From Planctopirus ephydatiae (GTDB lineage Bacteria > Planctomycetota > Planctomycetia > Planctomycetales > Planctomycetaceae), in assembly GCF_007752345.1 (NCBI RefSeq), contig NZ_CP036299.1:310001-374000 (forward strand): 64,000 bases of DNA. The letters run 5' to 3'. The position numbers and the translations under genes were made by a program. This document shows, piece after piece, positions 17,043-25,460 of the stretch. The notes under the pieces were generated by a model. It was not told the origin of the DNA. It worked only from the letters and a program-made list of their open reading frames with translations, and did not search any database. The first letter of the stretch is position 1. Each line of letters starts with the position of its first letter.

Positions 17043-17543
17043 ATGATGGGTCGTTTTATCCGCAATGTGGCTACACTGGCAGTCGTCACTGCACTGGGAA
17101 TTTCTGCTTCTGGAGTTGTCGAAGCGAAGCAACCTGGGGCTGTCTATGGTGGCCCTTCGTTCGGCCAGATTCCGCCAGTTCCTGGTCAGGAGCCCACTGC
17201 TCTGCAGCCTATGGCTGATCCGGCTTATGACAGCATGACCACGACCGTGGTTTCGCCAGGTGCGGCTTATGTTTCCACACCCTCCTGTGTGCTCTATGAG
17301 TGTGTGAACTACCGCAGAGAGCGGAACATTGCACCTTGTGCTGTTTCCAAGATTGTGTCGATCAAGGATCCCTGCAATCCCTGTCAGTGCGTCTGTGTGA
17401 AGATCTGTGTGCCACCTTGTGCCTGCGAAGAAGAAGTCAAGGTGAGTCGTTGTGGTGACAAGGTCGTTTATGATTATGGTAAGTACTCAGTCGAACTGAC
17501 CTCGTCATCACGTCGTGGGATTACGGTCACTTATCACGACTAA
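17043..17543 (+). CDS. Small exported Cys-rich protein, unknown function
   Basis: 166 residues from ATG 17043, which has AGGAG 5 nt upstream; an ATG directly follows, so 17046 is equally possible. A typical signal peptide (MMGRFIRNVATLAVVTALG, cleavage after VVEA) leads to a Pro/Gly-rich segment and then a cysteine-dense core with 14 cysteines, including PCNPCQCVCVKICVPPCACEEE. The spacing suggests disulfide bonding or metal binding in the periplasm or outside the cell. The last 35 residues (VVYDYGKYSVELTSSSRRGITVTYHD) look like a beta hairpin. I do not recognise a characterised family. The gene stands alone, with a probable terminator 200 bp downstream. Confidence 0.8.
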   Translation: MMGRFIRNVATLAVVTALGISASGVVEAKQPGAVYGGPSFGQIPPVPGQEPTALQPMADPAYDSMTTTVVSPGAAYVSTPSCVLYECVNYRRERNIAPCAVSKIVSIKDPCNPCQCVCVKICVPPCACEEEVKVSRCGDKVVYDYGKYSVELTSSSRRGITVTYHD

Positions 17544-17648
17544 GCTACGTTCGGGGTGATCAGAAATTTTCTGACTATGTCGAACAGGGGTTTGGAGTGA
17601 GACGTAATGATCGAGTGATACGTCGAATGGTGTGTTCAATGGCCAAGG

Positions 17649-17678
17649 CATGCTTGCCCAGAGCTGCAAGCATGGCAC
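17649..17678 (+). repeat. REP-like palindrome, copy 4
   Basis: CATGCTTGC (17649-17657), loop CCAGAGCT, GCAAGCATG (17666-17674), tail GCAC. A second GAGCATGGCAC tail ends near 17694. It lies downstream of the Cys-rich gene. Confidence 0.88.
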
Positions 17679-17746
17679 GAGTAGTGAGCATGGCACTCTA
17701 AGTGAGTATGGTAATCAGAGGACCGGTTTGATTGAGCTTGAAGCCG

Positions 17747-17781
17747 ATCGCCCGCTTGATGATTGACATCAGGCGGGCGAT
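17747..17781 (+). terminator. Strong intrinsic terminator-like hairpin
   Basis: ATCGCCCGC pairs with GCGGGCGAT and, after a mismatch, TGATG with CATCA, making a long stem with a 5-nt loop, followed by TTTTATT on the plus strand. It could end transcription from the Cys-rich gene, about 200 bp upstream. Confidence 0.65.
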
Positions 17782-17860
17782 TTTATTGGTGATGGTCATT
17801 TCCGGCTGAGGGAAATGATACGTTTCCCGGGAAGTAACAGTGTTGTGCTGGTTGCGAAGG

Positions 17861-17890
17861 CTAGCTTGCCCAGAGCTGCAAGCATGGCAC
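17861..17890 (+). repeat. REP-like palindrome, copy 5
   Basis: CTAGCTTGC (17861-17869; the second base pair of the arm is changed), loop CCAGAGCT, GCAAGCATG (17878-17886), tail GCAC. Same orientation as copy 4, 212 bp away. The gap 17544-17992 otherwise holds only the two hairpins listed. Confidence 0.82.
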
Positions 17891-17959
17891 TTTGAAAATG
17901 TCACACACGAGGACAAGCGTATGGCGCGGCTTCTTGTTGTCGTGCCATTGCACGACAAA

Positions 17960-17978
17960 CCGGCCACGAGTTGGCCGG
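17960..17978 (-). terminator. Possible terminator hairpin of the permease gene
   Basis: CCGGCCA and TGGCCGG form a 7-bp stem with a 5-nt loop, 15 bp beyond the permease stop codon. On the minus strand it is followed by TTTGT, a weak T-run. Confidence 0.4.
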
Positions 17979-17992
17979 GCCACCCGTCGGTT

Positions 17993-19381
17993 TTAGGAGC
18001 GGCGAATGGCTTCCATGGGTGTGAGTCTGGTGGCCCACATGGCGGGGTAAAGTCCGCCGAGCACACCGAGTGCCATGCTGAAGGCGAGGCTGAAAAGGAG
18101 CAGGCCGGGGCTGGCGTAAAGGTTGAGTTTATCGGGAATGGACGCATTGACGACAAGTGTGCCAATCCAGCCCAGGATGCAGCCGAGAATCCCGCCAATC
18201 AGCCCGAGTGCAGCTGATTCGTAAGCGATGAGCCGCAGAAGATCCCAGGATGACCAGCCATTGGCTTTCAGAATGCCGAACTCGGTCATCCGTTCGGTGA
18301 CACTCATGAGCATGGTGTTGAGAATGCTGAGCAGGGCAATCACGACCCCGATGCCGCTCATGAGATACATGAAGATATCCAGGTCGGAGCTGAACTCCTG
18401 AATTTTGGTGCCCCAGTCACGGGCGGAGCGAACTTCGAGACCTTCTTCGGCATCGCCGGGATCGGCTGCAGAGTTTTCGCCGGAGATGTCTTCGGGGCTG
18501 GGCTTTTCACCTCCTGCGAGAAGGACTTCGCCAGAAGTCGACGAGTTGGCTGGCGATGTTTTCCGAGGTTTCGCGAGATCTGACAGACCTGATAGGCCAG
18601 CGACGAACTTGTCGGCGAGTGTCGCTTCTGCCCGGCCGGAAAGTCCGGCGATGGTATCAGCCGAGGGTTGCCATTTGCCGAGGGAACGTCCACGGAATTT
18701 CTCGCGAATGGCCTTGGAGAGTTCATCAGGACTCATCTTTTCAACCGGTTCGATATAGACCGAAGAGATGATTGCAGGATCCATGCGGTAGAGTTGTCGC
18801 AGGGTGGATTGATCGATGACGATGGCCACATCGAGCAGGATGGAACCTGTTTTGTAGACGCCTATAACTTCCAACAGGTTGCCATCGACGTTGATGATAT
18901 CGCCTGGCTTTTTACTGGAATCGCGGGCAATGGATTCGCTGATGACGCAGCGGTTGGTGCCGACGTCGGCAAGTTCCAGGAATCGCCCGGCTTGAATGTC
19001 GTCGCGATAGACAGCGGACTTCATCTGGAGTGTGGTGGGGATATCGGTTCCGAAGAGGAATCGTGGCGGGTTGAAGGTCATTTTGCCATCGACCATCTGG
19101 GCTCTGGTCCAGAGTTCGGGCCGGACGACACTCACGCCCGGGACTTCGCGGATTTCTTCGGCCCAGGCGGCGGGCATGCGGGAAAACAGCGGGATGGGTG
19201 AGCCGGGTTGCATGGCAGCCAACCCCGGGATGCGATCAAAGGTTCTGCCGACTGTTCGCTGCAGGCCAACGGCAATCGAGAAAAGGCCTACCATCCCCGT
19301 GATGGCGACTGTCAGGCCCAGGAGAGCGAGAATTGAACGAGCCGGACGACTGGCCAGATTTTGCCACGCGAAATGCAGCAT
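17993..19381 (-). CDS. ABC transporter permease, FtsX/MacB-like
   Basis: 462 residues. The N-terminus (FAWQNLASRPARSILALLGLTVAITGMVGLF) is the typical amphipathic start and first membrane helix of MacB-type permeases. A periplasmic domain of about 300 residues follows. The last 130 residues contain three helices, including IGVVIALLSILNTMLMSVTERMTEFGILKANG, the FtsX block, and end AMWATRLTPMEAIRRS. A low-complexity stretch (GEKPSPEDISGENSAADPGDAEEG) interrupts the periplasmic part. These permeases act in lipoprotein or macrolide export, or in envelope mechanotransmission, with a cognate ATPase; none is adjacent here. ATG 19381 has GGGAGAAG upstream, while the frame extends 38 codons further without support. 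Confidence 0.85.
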   Translation of the reverse strand: MLHFAWQNLASRPARSILALLGLTVAITGMVGLFSIAVGLQRTVGRTFDRIPGLAAMQPGSPIPLFSRMPAAWAEEIREVPGVSVVRPELWTRAQMVDGKMTFNPPRFLFGTDIPTTLQMKSAVYRDDIQAGRFLELADVGTNRCVISESIARDSSKKPGDIINVDGNLLEVIGVYKTGSILLDVAIVIDQSTLRQLYRMDPAIISSVYIEPVEKMSPDELSKAIREKFRGRSLGKWQPSADTIAGLSGRAEATLADKFVAGLSGLSDLAKPRKTSPANSSTSGEVLLAGGEKPSPEDISGENSAADPGDAEEGLEVRSARDWGTKIQEFSSDLDIFMYLMSGIGVVIALLSILNTMLMSVTERMTEFGILKANGWSSWDLLRLIAYESAALGLIGGILGCILGWIGTLVVNASIPDKLNLYASPGLLLFSLAFSMALGVLGGLYPAMWATRLTPMEAIRRS

Positions 19382-19668
19382 TCCAAACTTCTCCCGATCC
19401 TTCGATGTGGTCGTCAGCCTGCCTGCCAACCGGCATACGTATTGGAAGCAGGTGGCCTCCAACATTCTAGCGAGCAGGGCGATCGTAACTCTCATCGCGA
19501 AAGAAACGAAAGGTCAATTGTCGTGAAAGGAGGTTTCAAAAGTCGGTTTTGATGAACAATAGCTATACAAAACGTGAGCCTTCGAAGTCGTAGGAAGAGG
19601 ACTCGCTTTTCGCGGGGATGGTGACTGCGATACCCTTACGAAGACGTTGTTGAGGAAAATAAACCGCC

Positions 19669-20988
19669 ATGTTGGCGGGAAATTCCTCATGGCAAAGGCA
19701 GAGTGTCAGCGTGGGGCAGAGCAGTATCGTCATTACCGGATTAGGGGCTGTTTCGGCAGCTGGTACCGGGACGGAAGCTCTCTGGCAGGGATTGATCCGG
19801 GGCCAGTCGCTGATCGAAACTCGCTATGAGGGCGAAACTTTTCGCGGTTTGCGGCAGATACCAGCCTCTCTGGCGATGACGGGAGGTTTTCTTCCGCAGG
19901 AGCTTTTTTGCCAGAACGAGCCGTGGCGCGACCCGTTGGAAGCTGCCGCTGTGGTCGCTGCCCGCGAAGCGTGGGAGAGTGCGGATGGTGATGGGCAGTT
20001 TGAGCCTGTGAGAATTGGTTGTGCTTTCGGTACCAGCAAAGGGGGCGTTTTCGCAGCGACACAGACTTGGCAGTTGTCGCGCGAGCCGGCCAGTTCTGTG
20101 AGTGTGGTTGATCGAGATGTCTTCTTATCGGTTTTTCCGCATGAGGCTTCGCGTCTGGTAGCGACGATCTGCGGGGCACGCGGGCCCTGTTCGGCTCCTA
20201 TTGCAGCCTGTGCGACAGGACTGGCGGCTGCGATGCAGGGGGCGCGCTGGATTGAAGAAGGGTTATGCGATGTCGTGATCACCGGGAGTGCGGATGCTTC
20301 GCTGCATCCTCTGATTCTGGCGGCGTTTCAGCGGTTGGGTGTGCTGGCGTCACAGCGCAATCTGCCGGAAGGATACTCCCGACAAAATTCGATCGAATGC
20401 CGACCTTTCGACAAGTATCGGCATGGTTTTCTGGTGGGTGAAGGAGCTGGTTGCCTGGTGCTGGAGCGAGAATCGTCGGCGGTCGCCCGCGGTCAAAAAA
20501 TTCTCGCCCGCTGGCGGGCCGGGCGGCAATTGACCGATGCGGCCAGTTTGATGCAGCCCGATCCTGATGCGCAGAGCCTGCAGCGACTGATTGTCGATCT
20601 GCTCAAGTCGGGACACTGTAACGCTCAAGATCTGGGGTATGTCAATGCCCATGGAACGGGGACCAGGCTCAACGATCAGACGGAGTTGATGGCCTTGCAG
20701 CAGGTGCTGGGATCGTCGTTGCTCGAAGAACTTCCTGTGAGCAGTTTCAAGGGGACGATCGGTCATCTGCTGGGGGCTGCGGGGAGTGTGGAACTGGTGG
20801 GAACGGTGCTGGCTCTGGATCGAGGAGTAGTTCCACCGACGGCGAATCGAACTCAGGTTGATGGCGAGTTCGAGAAGTATCTGTTACCGGCAGAAGCCCA
20901 GTCCATGAGAAAGAATGTGGCTTTGAAGCTGTCGAGTGGCTTTGGCGGGCATCTGATGGGTGTGCTGCTGGAACGTCCTGATTTATGA
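19669..20988 (+). CDS. Beta-ketoacyl-ACP synthase (FabF-like, KAS II type)
   Basis: 439 residues. The thiolase-fold condensing enzyme joins acyl groups to malonyl-ACP in fatty acid or polyketide synthesis. The catalytic triad is present: Cys in PIAACATGLAAA, His in NAHGTGTRLND and His in KGTIGHLLGAAGS, with the C-terminal glycine-rich GFGGHLMGVLL. No acyl-carrier-protein or reductase gene adjoins, so it may be a secondary KAS rather than the main fabF. Start: ATG 19669 has GAGGAAAAT at a long spacing, and a GTG at 19711 is an alternative nearer the first conserved strand (SSIVITGLGAVS). It overlaps the convergent MOSC gene by 6 bp. Confidence 0.9.
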   Translation: MLAGNSSWQRQSVSVGQSSIVITGLGAVSAAGTGTEALWQGLIRGQSLIETRYEGETFRGLRQIPASLAMTGGFLPQELFCQNEPWRDPLEAAAVVAAREAWESADGDGQFEPVRIGCAFGTSKGGVFAATQTWQLSREPASSVSVVDRDVFLSVFPHEASRLVATICGARGPCSAPIAACATGLAAAMQGARWIEEGLCDVVITGSADASLHPLILAAFQRLGVLASQRNLPEGYSRQNSIECRPFDKYRHGFLVGEGAGCLVLERESSAVARGQKILARWRAGRQLTDAASLMQPDPDAQSLQRLIVDLLKSGHCNAQDLGYVNAHGTGTRLNDQTELMALQQVLGSSLLEELPVSSFKGTIGHLLGAAGSVELVGTVLALDRGVVPPTANRTQVDGEFEKYLLPAEAQSMRKNVALKLSSGFGGHLMGVLLERPDL

Positions 20989-21648
20989 CGAATGCAGGCG
21001 GTTCATGAAGGTGTCGCGCCAACTGGTCGAGAGAAACGGGAGCGCCAGAGCTTCTTTAAGCAGGCTGATGTTTTGCTTTTCGCGGTACATCAGTTGGTTC
21101 AGGCGGCTGATGGGCCAGGCAGGTGCCGGTCGCGCGATGAGTGTGATCTCATCGCATTGCGCCAAGGTTCCCGGCTGGATGACGCGCAGGTACCAGCCCG
21201 TCTTGCCGGTCTGAATGACTTTGCCGGGAAGATCAGTCATTTCCCAGCGGCGGCCCAGCTTCCAGCAGGGTTGACGGGGTTGAGAGACCTGAAGCCTGGC
21301 TGTGCCGATGGCCCAGAGATCGCCCACGCAGACTTCGGCTTCATGAAGAGTTTCGCCACTGACAGTGAGGTTTTCGCCAAAGGCACCGTAAGAGAAATCG
21401 TCTCGCTGCAGTTCGGTTTTCCACGCGGGGTAATGCAGGGCGGCATAGATGCAGAGGGCTTTGTCGGTGCCGCCATGATTGATGAGATCGGCCTGTCCAT
21501 CCCCTTCGAGTCCATGAGCATCAAGGAGTAATCGCCCTGTAACGGGAGATTTCCAGAAGCCTGTCCAATAGGCGGGTTGCCGGTCACTCAGCGCGGGCCG
21601 CTGTTGCGGTCTGCCGACTTGCAGGGAGGTGATATGACCGAGGGGCAT
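20983..21648 (-). CDS. MOSC-domain protein, YiiM-like
   Basis: 221 residues from ATG 21648. Family blocks include GLEGDGQADLINHGGTDKALCIY, YGAFGENLTVSG and SQPRQPCWKLGRRW with the conserved MOSC cysteine, plus a C-terminal 3-alpha segment. MOSC proteins bind molybdenum cofactor or handle sulfur; YiiM relatives reduce N-hydroxylated base analogues using Moco. Function here is inferred from the family. The frame is open to 21810, but those 54 residues are low in complexity (Asn/Thr/His/Gln-rich) and arise from the CA-rich tract, so ATG 21648 (MPLGHITSLQVG) is preferred even though no ribosome-binding site is seen. Confidence 0.88.
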   Translation of the reverse strand: MPLGHITSLQVGRPQQRPALSDRQPAYWTGFWKSPVTGRLLLDAHGLEGDGQADLINHGGTDKALCIYAALHYPAWKTELQRDDFSYGAFGENLTVSGETLHEAEVCVGDLWAIGTARLQVSQPRQPCWKLGRRWEMTDLPGKVIQTGKTGWYLRVIQPGTLAQCDEITLIARPAPAWPISRLNQLMYREKQNISLLKEALALPFLSTSWRDTFMNRLHSS

Positions 21649-22217
21649 GGTGTTGGTTGTTTGGTGTTTGGTTGTTGGGTGTTGGCCCGTGCAGTGGCGA
21701 TTTCGATTGAAGCTACGTTGTTTGAATGGTGGGGGGAAGTCCAAAGAAGACCATGCTCTGGGGGAGTTCACAGGGTGTGCCACCTGTGGGTTGAGTGGGA
21801 TGAGGGTCAAGACAGTGCTGGCGAGCCAGTAGTGGTACGCAAGAGGTTTCGTGATGCTGATTGAGTCACCAGGAGGCTGATGATCCAGCGAATGAGTTGG
21901 CTGAGCATGGTGCGATCTGGCAGAAGATGATCGCGAGCAGGTTTGCGTGCATCCTGTTGTCGCTCAGGGTCAATTCAATCGTTTTAACTTGCTGAATGAC
22001 TTGGTGTTGTGAGGTGTCTAACGATGTTTGATGCACGAACAAATTTTCGTGAATATTCGTCGAGATGAAGAACTGGACTAGGCAGTGATGAGGTGCATTG
22101 TAGCATTTCAGTTCGTTCTATAGATGGTTAGTCGTCAGATGAGCCTATATACGAATTGATATGTATTTATCCGTTGTTTCCTGTTTTGTTCCATGTCTTG
22201 TTGAGGGGGCTGTCAAG
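21649..22217. other. Intergenic region with a GT/CA-rich tract
   Basis: 570 bp between divergent genes. Bases about 21650-21695 are a GT-rich run on the plus strand (repeated GTTGG, GTTTGG and GTGTT units; CCAACA-type on the other strand). A GGGTGTGCCACC motif occurs near 21772. The rest is AT-richer and should hold the DUF1559 promoter. No gene was seen. Confidence 0.5.
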
Positions 22218-23315
22218 ATGTCTTCGAGGAAGTCTGGATTTACGCTGATCGAGTTGCTGGTGGTGATTGCGATCATTGCCATTCTGATTGCGCTATTGCT
22301 GCCAGCAGTGCAGCAGGCGCGAGAAGCCGCGAGAAGAACTCAATGCCGAAATAATTTGAAGCAGTTGGGTTTAGCGTTTCATAACTATATGGAAACGCAC
22401 GGCACCACACCGATTCACCAGCATCGAATCGCAGGTGACTATACTGGTGGGAATGGCCGTGCGGGTGGCAAATCGTGGTATTGCTTCATCCTGCCGTTTA
22501 TCGATCAGGCTCCGGCATATAATGAGTTGAATTTTTCTTCGGGCGGTGGCTGGTCTGAATTTGCCGCGGGAACGACGAACCAGATGCGGGTATCCCGAAT
22601 TCAGATGCCAGCCTTCAAATGCCCGTCAGAGTCGATGGTCAATACGGCGGATGGGATTCCTGCTGCTAATTTCAGCTATCTGGCGAATGCGGGTCGCCCA
22701 AGAAACCTGCTGATGCCTGGCCAGCCTTCAACAAGCGGTGGCCCACCCCCGCCGTCAAAAGGGATCGTCACAATGTCGCGGATGAATCCCGGCTGCGGGT
22801 TTAGTGCGAACTGGTCGCAGACAACGAACAACGTGGTTCGTATTCGTGACGTGACTGACGGAACTTCCAACACCGCCATGCTGAGTGAATCACTTGTTGC
22901 TTCGAGTGGCTCACATACTGACCGGCGCCGCAATCTCTCGTACACCAACTCCGCATCGATTGAGCAGTACGATGCCTACATCGACAATGTGGTGCGGGAT
23001 GGACTCGCTAATCCGATCAACTATGCATCCTGGACGCCTTACAAAGGCCATTCATGGATGTATTCGGATTCGTGGCAGAAACATGTCTACGCTCATCTCT
23101 TCCCACCGAATACCGTCAATATTGCAGCCTATAGTACGGAAACATTCCGTTGTCATGAAGGAGATGGCGGGATCACTGCCTCCAGCGAACATACAGGTGG
23201 CGTCCATGTGACCATGATGGATGGCTCGGTGCGATTCGTCTCCAACAGTGTCGATCTCGCAACATGGTGGGCGTTGGGTACTAAGGGAGAAAACGAGGTT
23301 CTCGGTGAATTCTAA
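22218..23315 (+). CDS. DUF1559 pilin-like protein (type II secretion/pseudopilin leader)
   Basis: 365 residues from ATG 22218, with GAGGGGG upstream; an in-frame ATG at 22161 is less likely. The N-terminus is a class III prepilin leader (KSG/FTLIELLVVIAIIAILIALLLP, with a processing site after Gly7) followed by QQAREAARRTQCRNNLKQLGLAFHNY, the hallmark of planctomycete DUF1559 proteins. The C-terminus carries the usual HTGGVHVTMMDGSVRFVS block. Such proteins are present in dozens to hundreds of copies per genome and are thought to be exported by pseudopilin machinery. Their role is unknown. The stop overlaps the start of a lipoprotein gene by 11 bp. The GspL/PilO-like gene pair about 2.1 kb downstream could belong to a related machinery. 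Confidence 0.93.
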   Translation: MSSRKSGFTLIELLVVIAIIAILIALLLPAVQQAREAARRTQCRNNLKQLGLAFHNYMETHGTTPIHQHRIAGDYTGGNGRAGGKSWYCFILPFIDQAPAYNELNFSSGGGWSEFAAGTTNQMRVSRIQMPAFKCPSESMVNTADGIPAANFSYLANAGRPRNLLMPGQPSTSGGPPPPSKGIVTMSRMNPGCGFSANWSQTTNNVVRIRDVTDGTSNTAMLSESLVASSGSHTDRRRNLSYTNSASIEQYDAYIDNVVRDGLANPINYASWTPYKGHSWMYSDSWQKHVYAHLFPPNTVNIAAYSTETFRCHEGDGGITASSEHTGGVHVTMMDGSVRFVSNSVDLATWWALGTKGENEVLGEF

Positions 23316-23769
23316 TTTTCCCATCACTATTCGCTACGGTCATGCGGCGGCTGGCCTGTTTCTCTGCGTTTGGTTGATTGGCTTTTCGGGTTGCTCGACA
23401 GACACTGGAGAGCAGACGAACAATCGACTCAAGGAATTACCCTATACACTCGATGTTGTCGGGCAGGAGTTTGTCAGCCGCTTTCAGGCAACGAAAAAGC
23501 CAAGCTCCGAGGGTGCTCAATTAGCCATCCGTGAAGGAGGTATTGTTGAGCATGGGGGCAGTGGGCCTTCCAGCGCGCCGCAGACGCTCGAAATGATCGC
23601 GGATGACATTCTGACAAAATTGCGTCGAGTGGATACATTGTCCAAGTCCGAGCAGGTTCCTGCCTTTGAAAATTGGTTGAGAACGTCTTCAAAGCTGGAC
23701 GAGAAGTCGGTTCAAACGCTCATTAGCGCTTTGCAACAGGCGGTCGCTCATGAACCTGTCGAGTCATGA
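23305..23769 (+). CDS. Small lipoprotein, coupled to DUF1559 gene
   Basis: 154 residues from GTG 23305, with GAGG 6 nt upstream, inside the last codons of the DUF1559 gene in another frame. The N-terminus (HAAAGLFLCVWLIGFSGCST) is a lipoprotein signal with a lipobox ending at Cys. The mature protein is hydrophilic and mostly helical (LEMIADDILTKLRRVDTLSKSEQVPAFENWLRT). No known domain was recognised. The frame is open back to 23221, but that part is antisense to nothing and lies wholly inside the DUF1559 coding region. The short overlap suggests translational coupling; a strong terminator lies 55 bp downstream, so the two genes form a unit. Confidence 0.75.
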   Translation: MNSNFPITIRYGHAAAGLFLCVWLIGFSGCSTDTGEQTNNRLKELPYTLDVVGQEFVSRFQATKKPSSEGAQLAIREGGIVEHGGSGPSSAPQTLEMIADDILTKLRRVDTLSKSEQVPAFENWLRTSSKLDEKSVQTLISALQQAVAHEPVES

Positions 23770-23823
23770 AGTTGCTGGTTGAGAGTCTTTTCGTTTCGGT
23801 AAAATCCTGGACTCAATGAAAGT

Positions 23824-23857
23824 ACCCGGTGTTGCATAGAACACCGGGTGCCTTTTT
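23824..23857 (+). terminator. Rho-independent terminator
   Basis: A perfect 10-bp stem (ACCCGGTGTT at 23824-23833 with AACACCGGGT at 23840-23849) with a 6-nt loop is followed by GCCTTTTTA. It ends the DUF1559-lipoprotein unit. Confidence 0.88.
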
Positions 23858-23959
23858 ATAACTGCTTTCGTCGTTGCTGGAAGAGACTGTGGGCTGTGTC
23901 GGTGGGTAGATAGGCATTGTGAAAGCGAGTTTTGACAGGAGGTTGGGTGTCAGTCAGTC

Positions 23960-24103
23960 GGACAAAGACCACGCCCTTCGGCGGACCTCAGGGACGTGCC
24001 ACCCTTTGGGGTGCCACCTACTGGAAAAGTGACAAACACCCAATACCTAACACCAAATCCCTAACACCAACTCTCCACCATCCACCCACAACCACCCACC
24101 AAA
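23960..24103. repeat. GTGCCACC motif plus CA-rich low-complexity tract
   Basis: A GGCGGACCTCAGGGACGTGCCACC segment (about 23978-24003) is followed by GGGGTGCCACC, then from about 24036 to 24103 by a C/A-rich run built from CCTAACACC-, CCACCC- and ACCACC-like units. It lies directly downstream of the cyclophilin gene on the opposite strand. Similar tracts occur near 21650-21695 and 41696-41745. Confidence 0.45.
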
Positions 24104-24679
24104 CTACTTCACTTCGCCGGAGTCGGTGATTTCGACCTTCTGGCTGGTCTTGCCGCTTTGGCTGCCGACCTTTTCGATGGCCTTGACGACATCCATGCCT
24201 TCCACAACTGAGCCGAAGACGACGTGCTTGCCGTCGAGCCATTCGGTCTTTTCGGTGCAGAGGAAGAACTGCGAGCCGTTGGTGTTGGGGCCGGCATTGG
24301 CCATGCTGAGGATGCCTGGGCCGGTGTGCTTGAGCTGGAAGTTTTCGTCGGCGAACTTGCTGCCGTAGATCGACTTGCCCCCGGTGCCGTTGTGATTGGT
24401 GAAGTCACCACCCTGGCACATGAAGCCGGGGATCACGCGGTGGAAGGAGGAGCCTTTGAAGCCGAAACCTTTTTCGCCTGTGCAGAGAGCGCGGAAGTTT
24501 TCGGCTGTCTTGGGAACTACGTCATCACGGAGTTCCATGACGATTTTACCGGCGGGCTTGCCGCCAATGCTGATATCAAAGTAGACCTTGCTCAATTTCT
24601 TGCCTTCCGCTGCAAACAGGTGAGATCCCACAGTGGCTGCTGCAACGGCAGTAGCCAGGGCTTCGCGACGATTCATCAT
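24104..24679 (-). CDS. Exported cyclophilin-type peptidylprolyl isomerase
   Basis: 191 residues from ATG 24679, with AAAGGA 8 nt upstream; the frame extends 11 codons earlier. The leader [20 protein letters not shown] has RR and a hydrophobic stretch resembling a Tat or Sec signal, with cleavage near LFAA. The mature domain is a cyclophilin with the active-site block [15 protein letters not shown], the QFFLCT strand and the Trp loop [12 protein letters not shown], all catalytic and cyclosporin-contact positions kept. It should accelerate cis-trans isomerisation of prolyl bonds in exported proteins. The sequence resembles eukaryotic cyclophilin A ([33 protein letters not shown]) more than the short bacterial PpiA/PpiB. 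Confidence 0.93.
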   Translation of the reverse strand: MMNRREALATAVAAATVGSHLFAAEGKKLSKVYFDISIGGKPAGKIVMELRDDVVPKTAENFRALCTGEKGFGFKGSSFHRVIPGFMCQGGDFTNHNGTGGKSIYGSKFADENFQLKHTGPGILSMANAGPNTNGSQFFLCTEKTEWLDGKHVVFGSVVEGMDVVKAIEKVGSQSGKTSQKVEITDSGEVK

Positions 24680-24795
24680 GGTGAGCATCCTTTCAAAGAG
24701 TGGTTCATCCATAGAAACATGAGAGACTTTGTAGGGGCACTATCGAGGCATGTTGCCCTGATCGTTGCCAGTGGTTCATGAACAGAATCCAAAGA

Positions 24796-25320
24796 TCAGG
24801 TTTCCCCATCATAAGTGATGAGGCTCTTGATGGGGTAGTTCCCCAGCTTTTTGCGGCCATCGAGGAAAGAGAGTTCGACGACGAAGCCGCAGCCGACGAC
24901 TTCGGCACCGGCTTCTTGAGCAAGTTTAGCGCAGGCTTCGATGGTGCCGCCGGTGGCGAGCAGATCATCGATCAACAGGACCCGGCTCCCCTGTCCGACG
25001 GCATCGACGTGAATTTCGAGCGAGTCAGAACCGTACTCGAGGTCGTAGGAGAATTTGCGTGTTTTGTAAGGGAGCTTGCCGGGCTTTCGTACGGGAATGA
25101 AGGCGGCACCTAAAGCGAGAGCGAGTGGTGCCCCAAAGAGGAAGCCCCGCGATTCAGCCGCCAGAATGGCTGTCGGGCGAGTGGGTGCGAAGGTGTGTTT
25201 GAACTCATCAATCGCGTAGCCAAAGGCCTCGGGATTGGAGAGTAAAGGGGTGATATCGCGGAACAGGATTCCGGGTTTGGGGAAGTCTGGAATGCTGCGA
25301 ATGTATTCCCGCAAATCCAT
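24796..25320 (-). CDS. apt: Adenine phosphoribosyltransferase
   Basis: 174 residues from ATG 25320 ([27 protein letters not shown], given here as the family's N-terminal block), normal Apt length. It converts adenine and PRPP to AMP in purine salvage. The PRPP-binding loop [16 protein letters not shown] is intact, as are [10 protein letters not shown] and [10 protein letters not shown]. The frame is open to 25452, but the 44 extra residues have no similarity to Apt and cross a palindrome. CAGGTG upstream may serve as ribosome-binding site. It stands 116 bp upstream of the cyclophilin gene on the same strand; no functional link is apparent. Confidence 0.95.
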   Translation of the reverse strand: MDLREYIRSIPDFPKPGILFRDITPLLSNPEAFGYAIDEFKHTFAPTRPTAILAAESRGFLFGAPLALALGAAFIPVRKPGKLPYKTRKFSYDLEYGSDSLEIHVDAVGQGSRVLLIDDLLATGGTIEACAKLAQEAGAEVVGCGFVVELSFLDGRKKLGNYPIKSLITYDGET

Positions 25321-25400
25321 AAGTGGCACCTGCTGCTGAAGGTCAATTGATCGCGATGTGTAAGTCACTTCGCAATATCTTCCGCAGTCTGGCGGTTCAC

Positions 25401-25420
25401 TGCAAGCATGCCCGCTTGCA
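25401..25420. repeat. Short palindrome TGCAAGC/GCTTGCA
   Basis: Perfect 7-bp arms (25401-25407 and 25414-25420) around ATGCCC. The arms share GCAAGC and GCTTGC with the REP-like family but in the opposite order, so it may be a decayed relative. It lies between apt and the PilO-like gene. Confidence 0.45.
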
Positions 25421-25460
25421 GGGGATGCTGTATTCCTTCGGGATGAAGGCAAAGCCCGAG

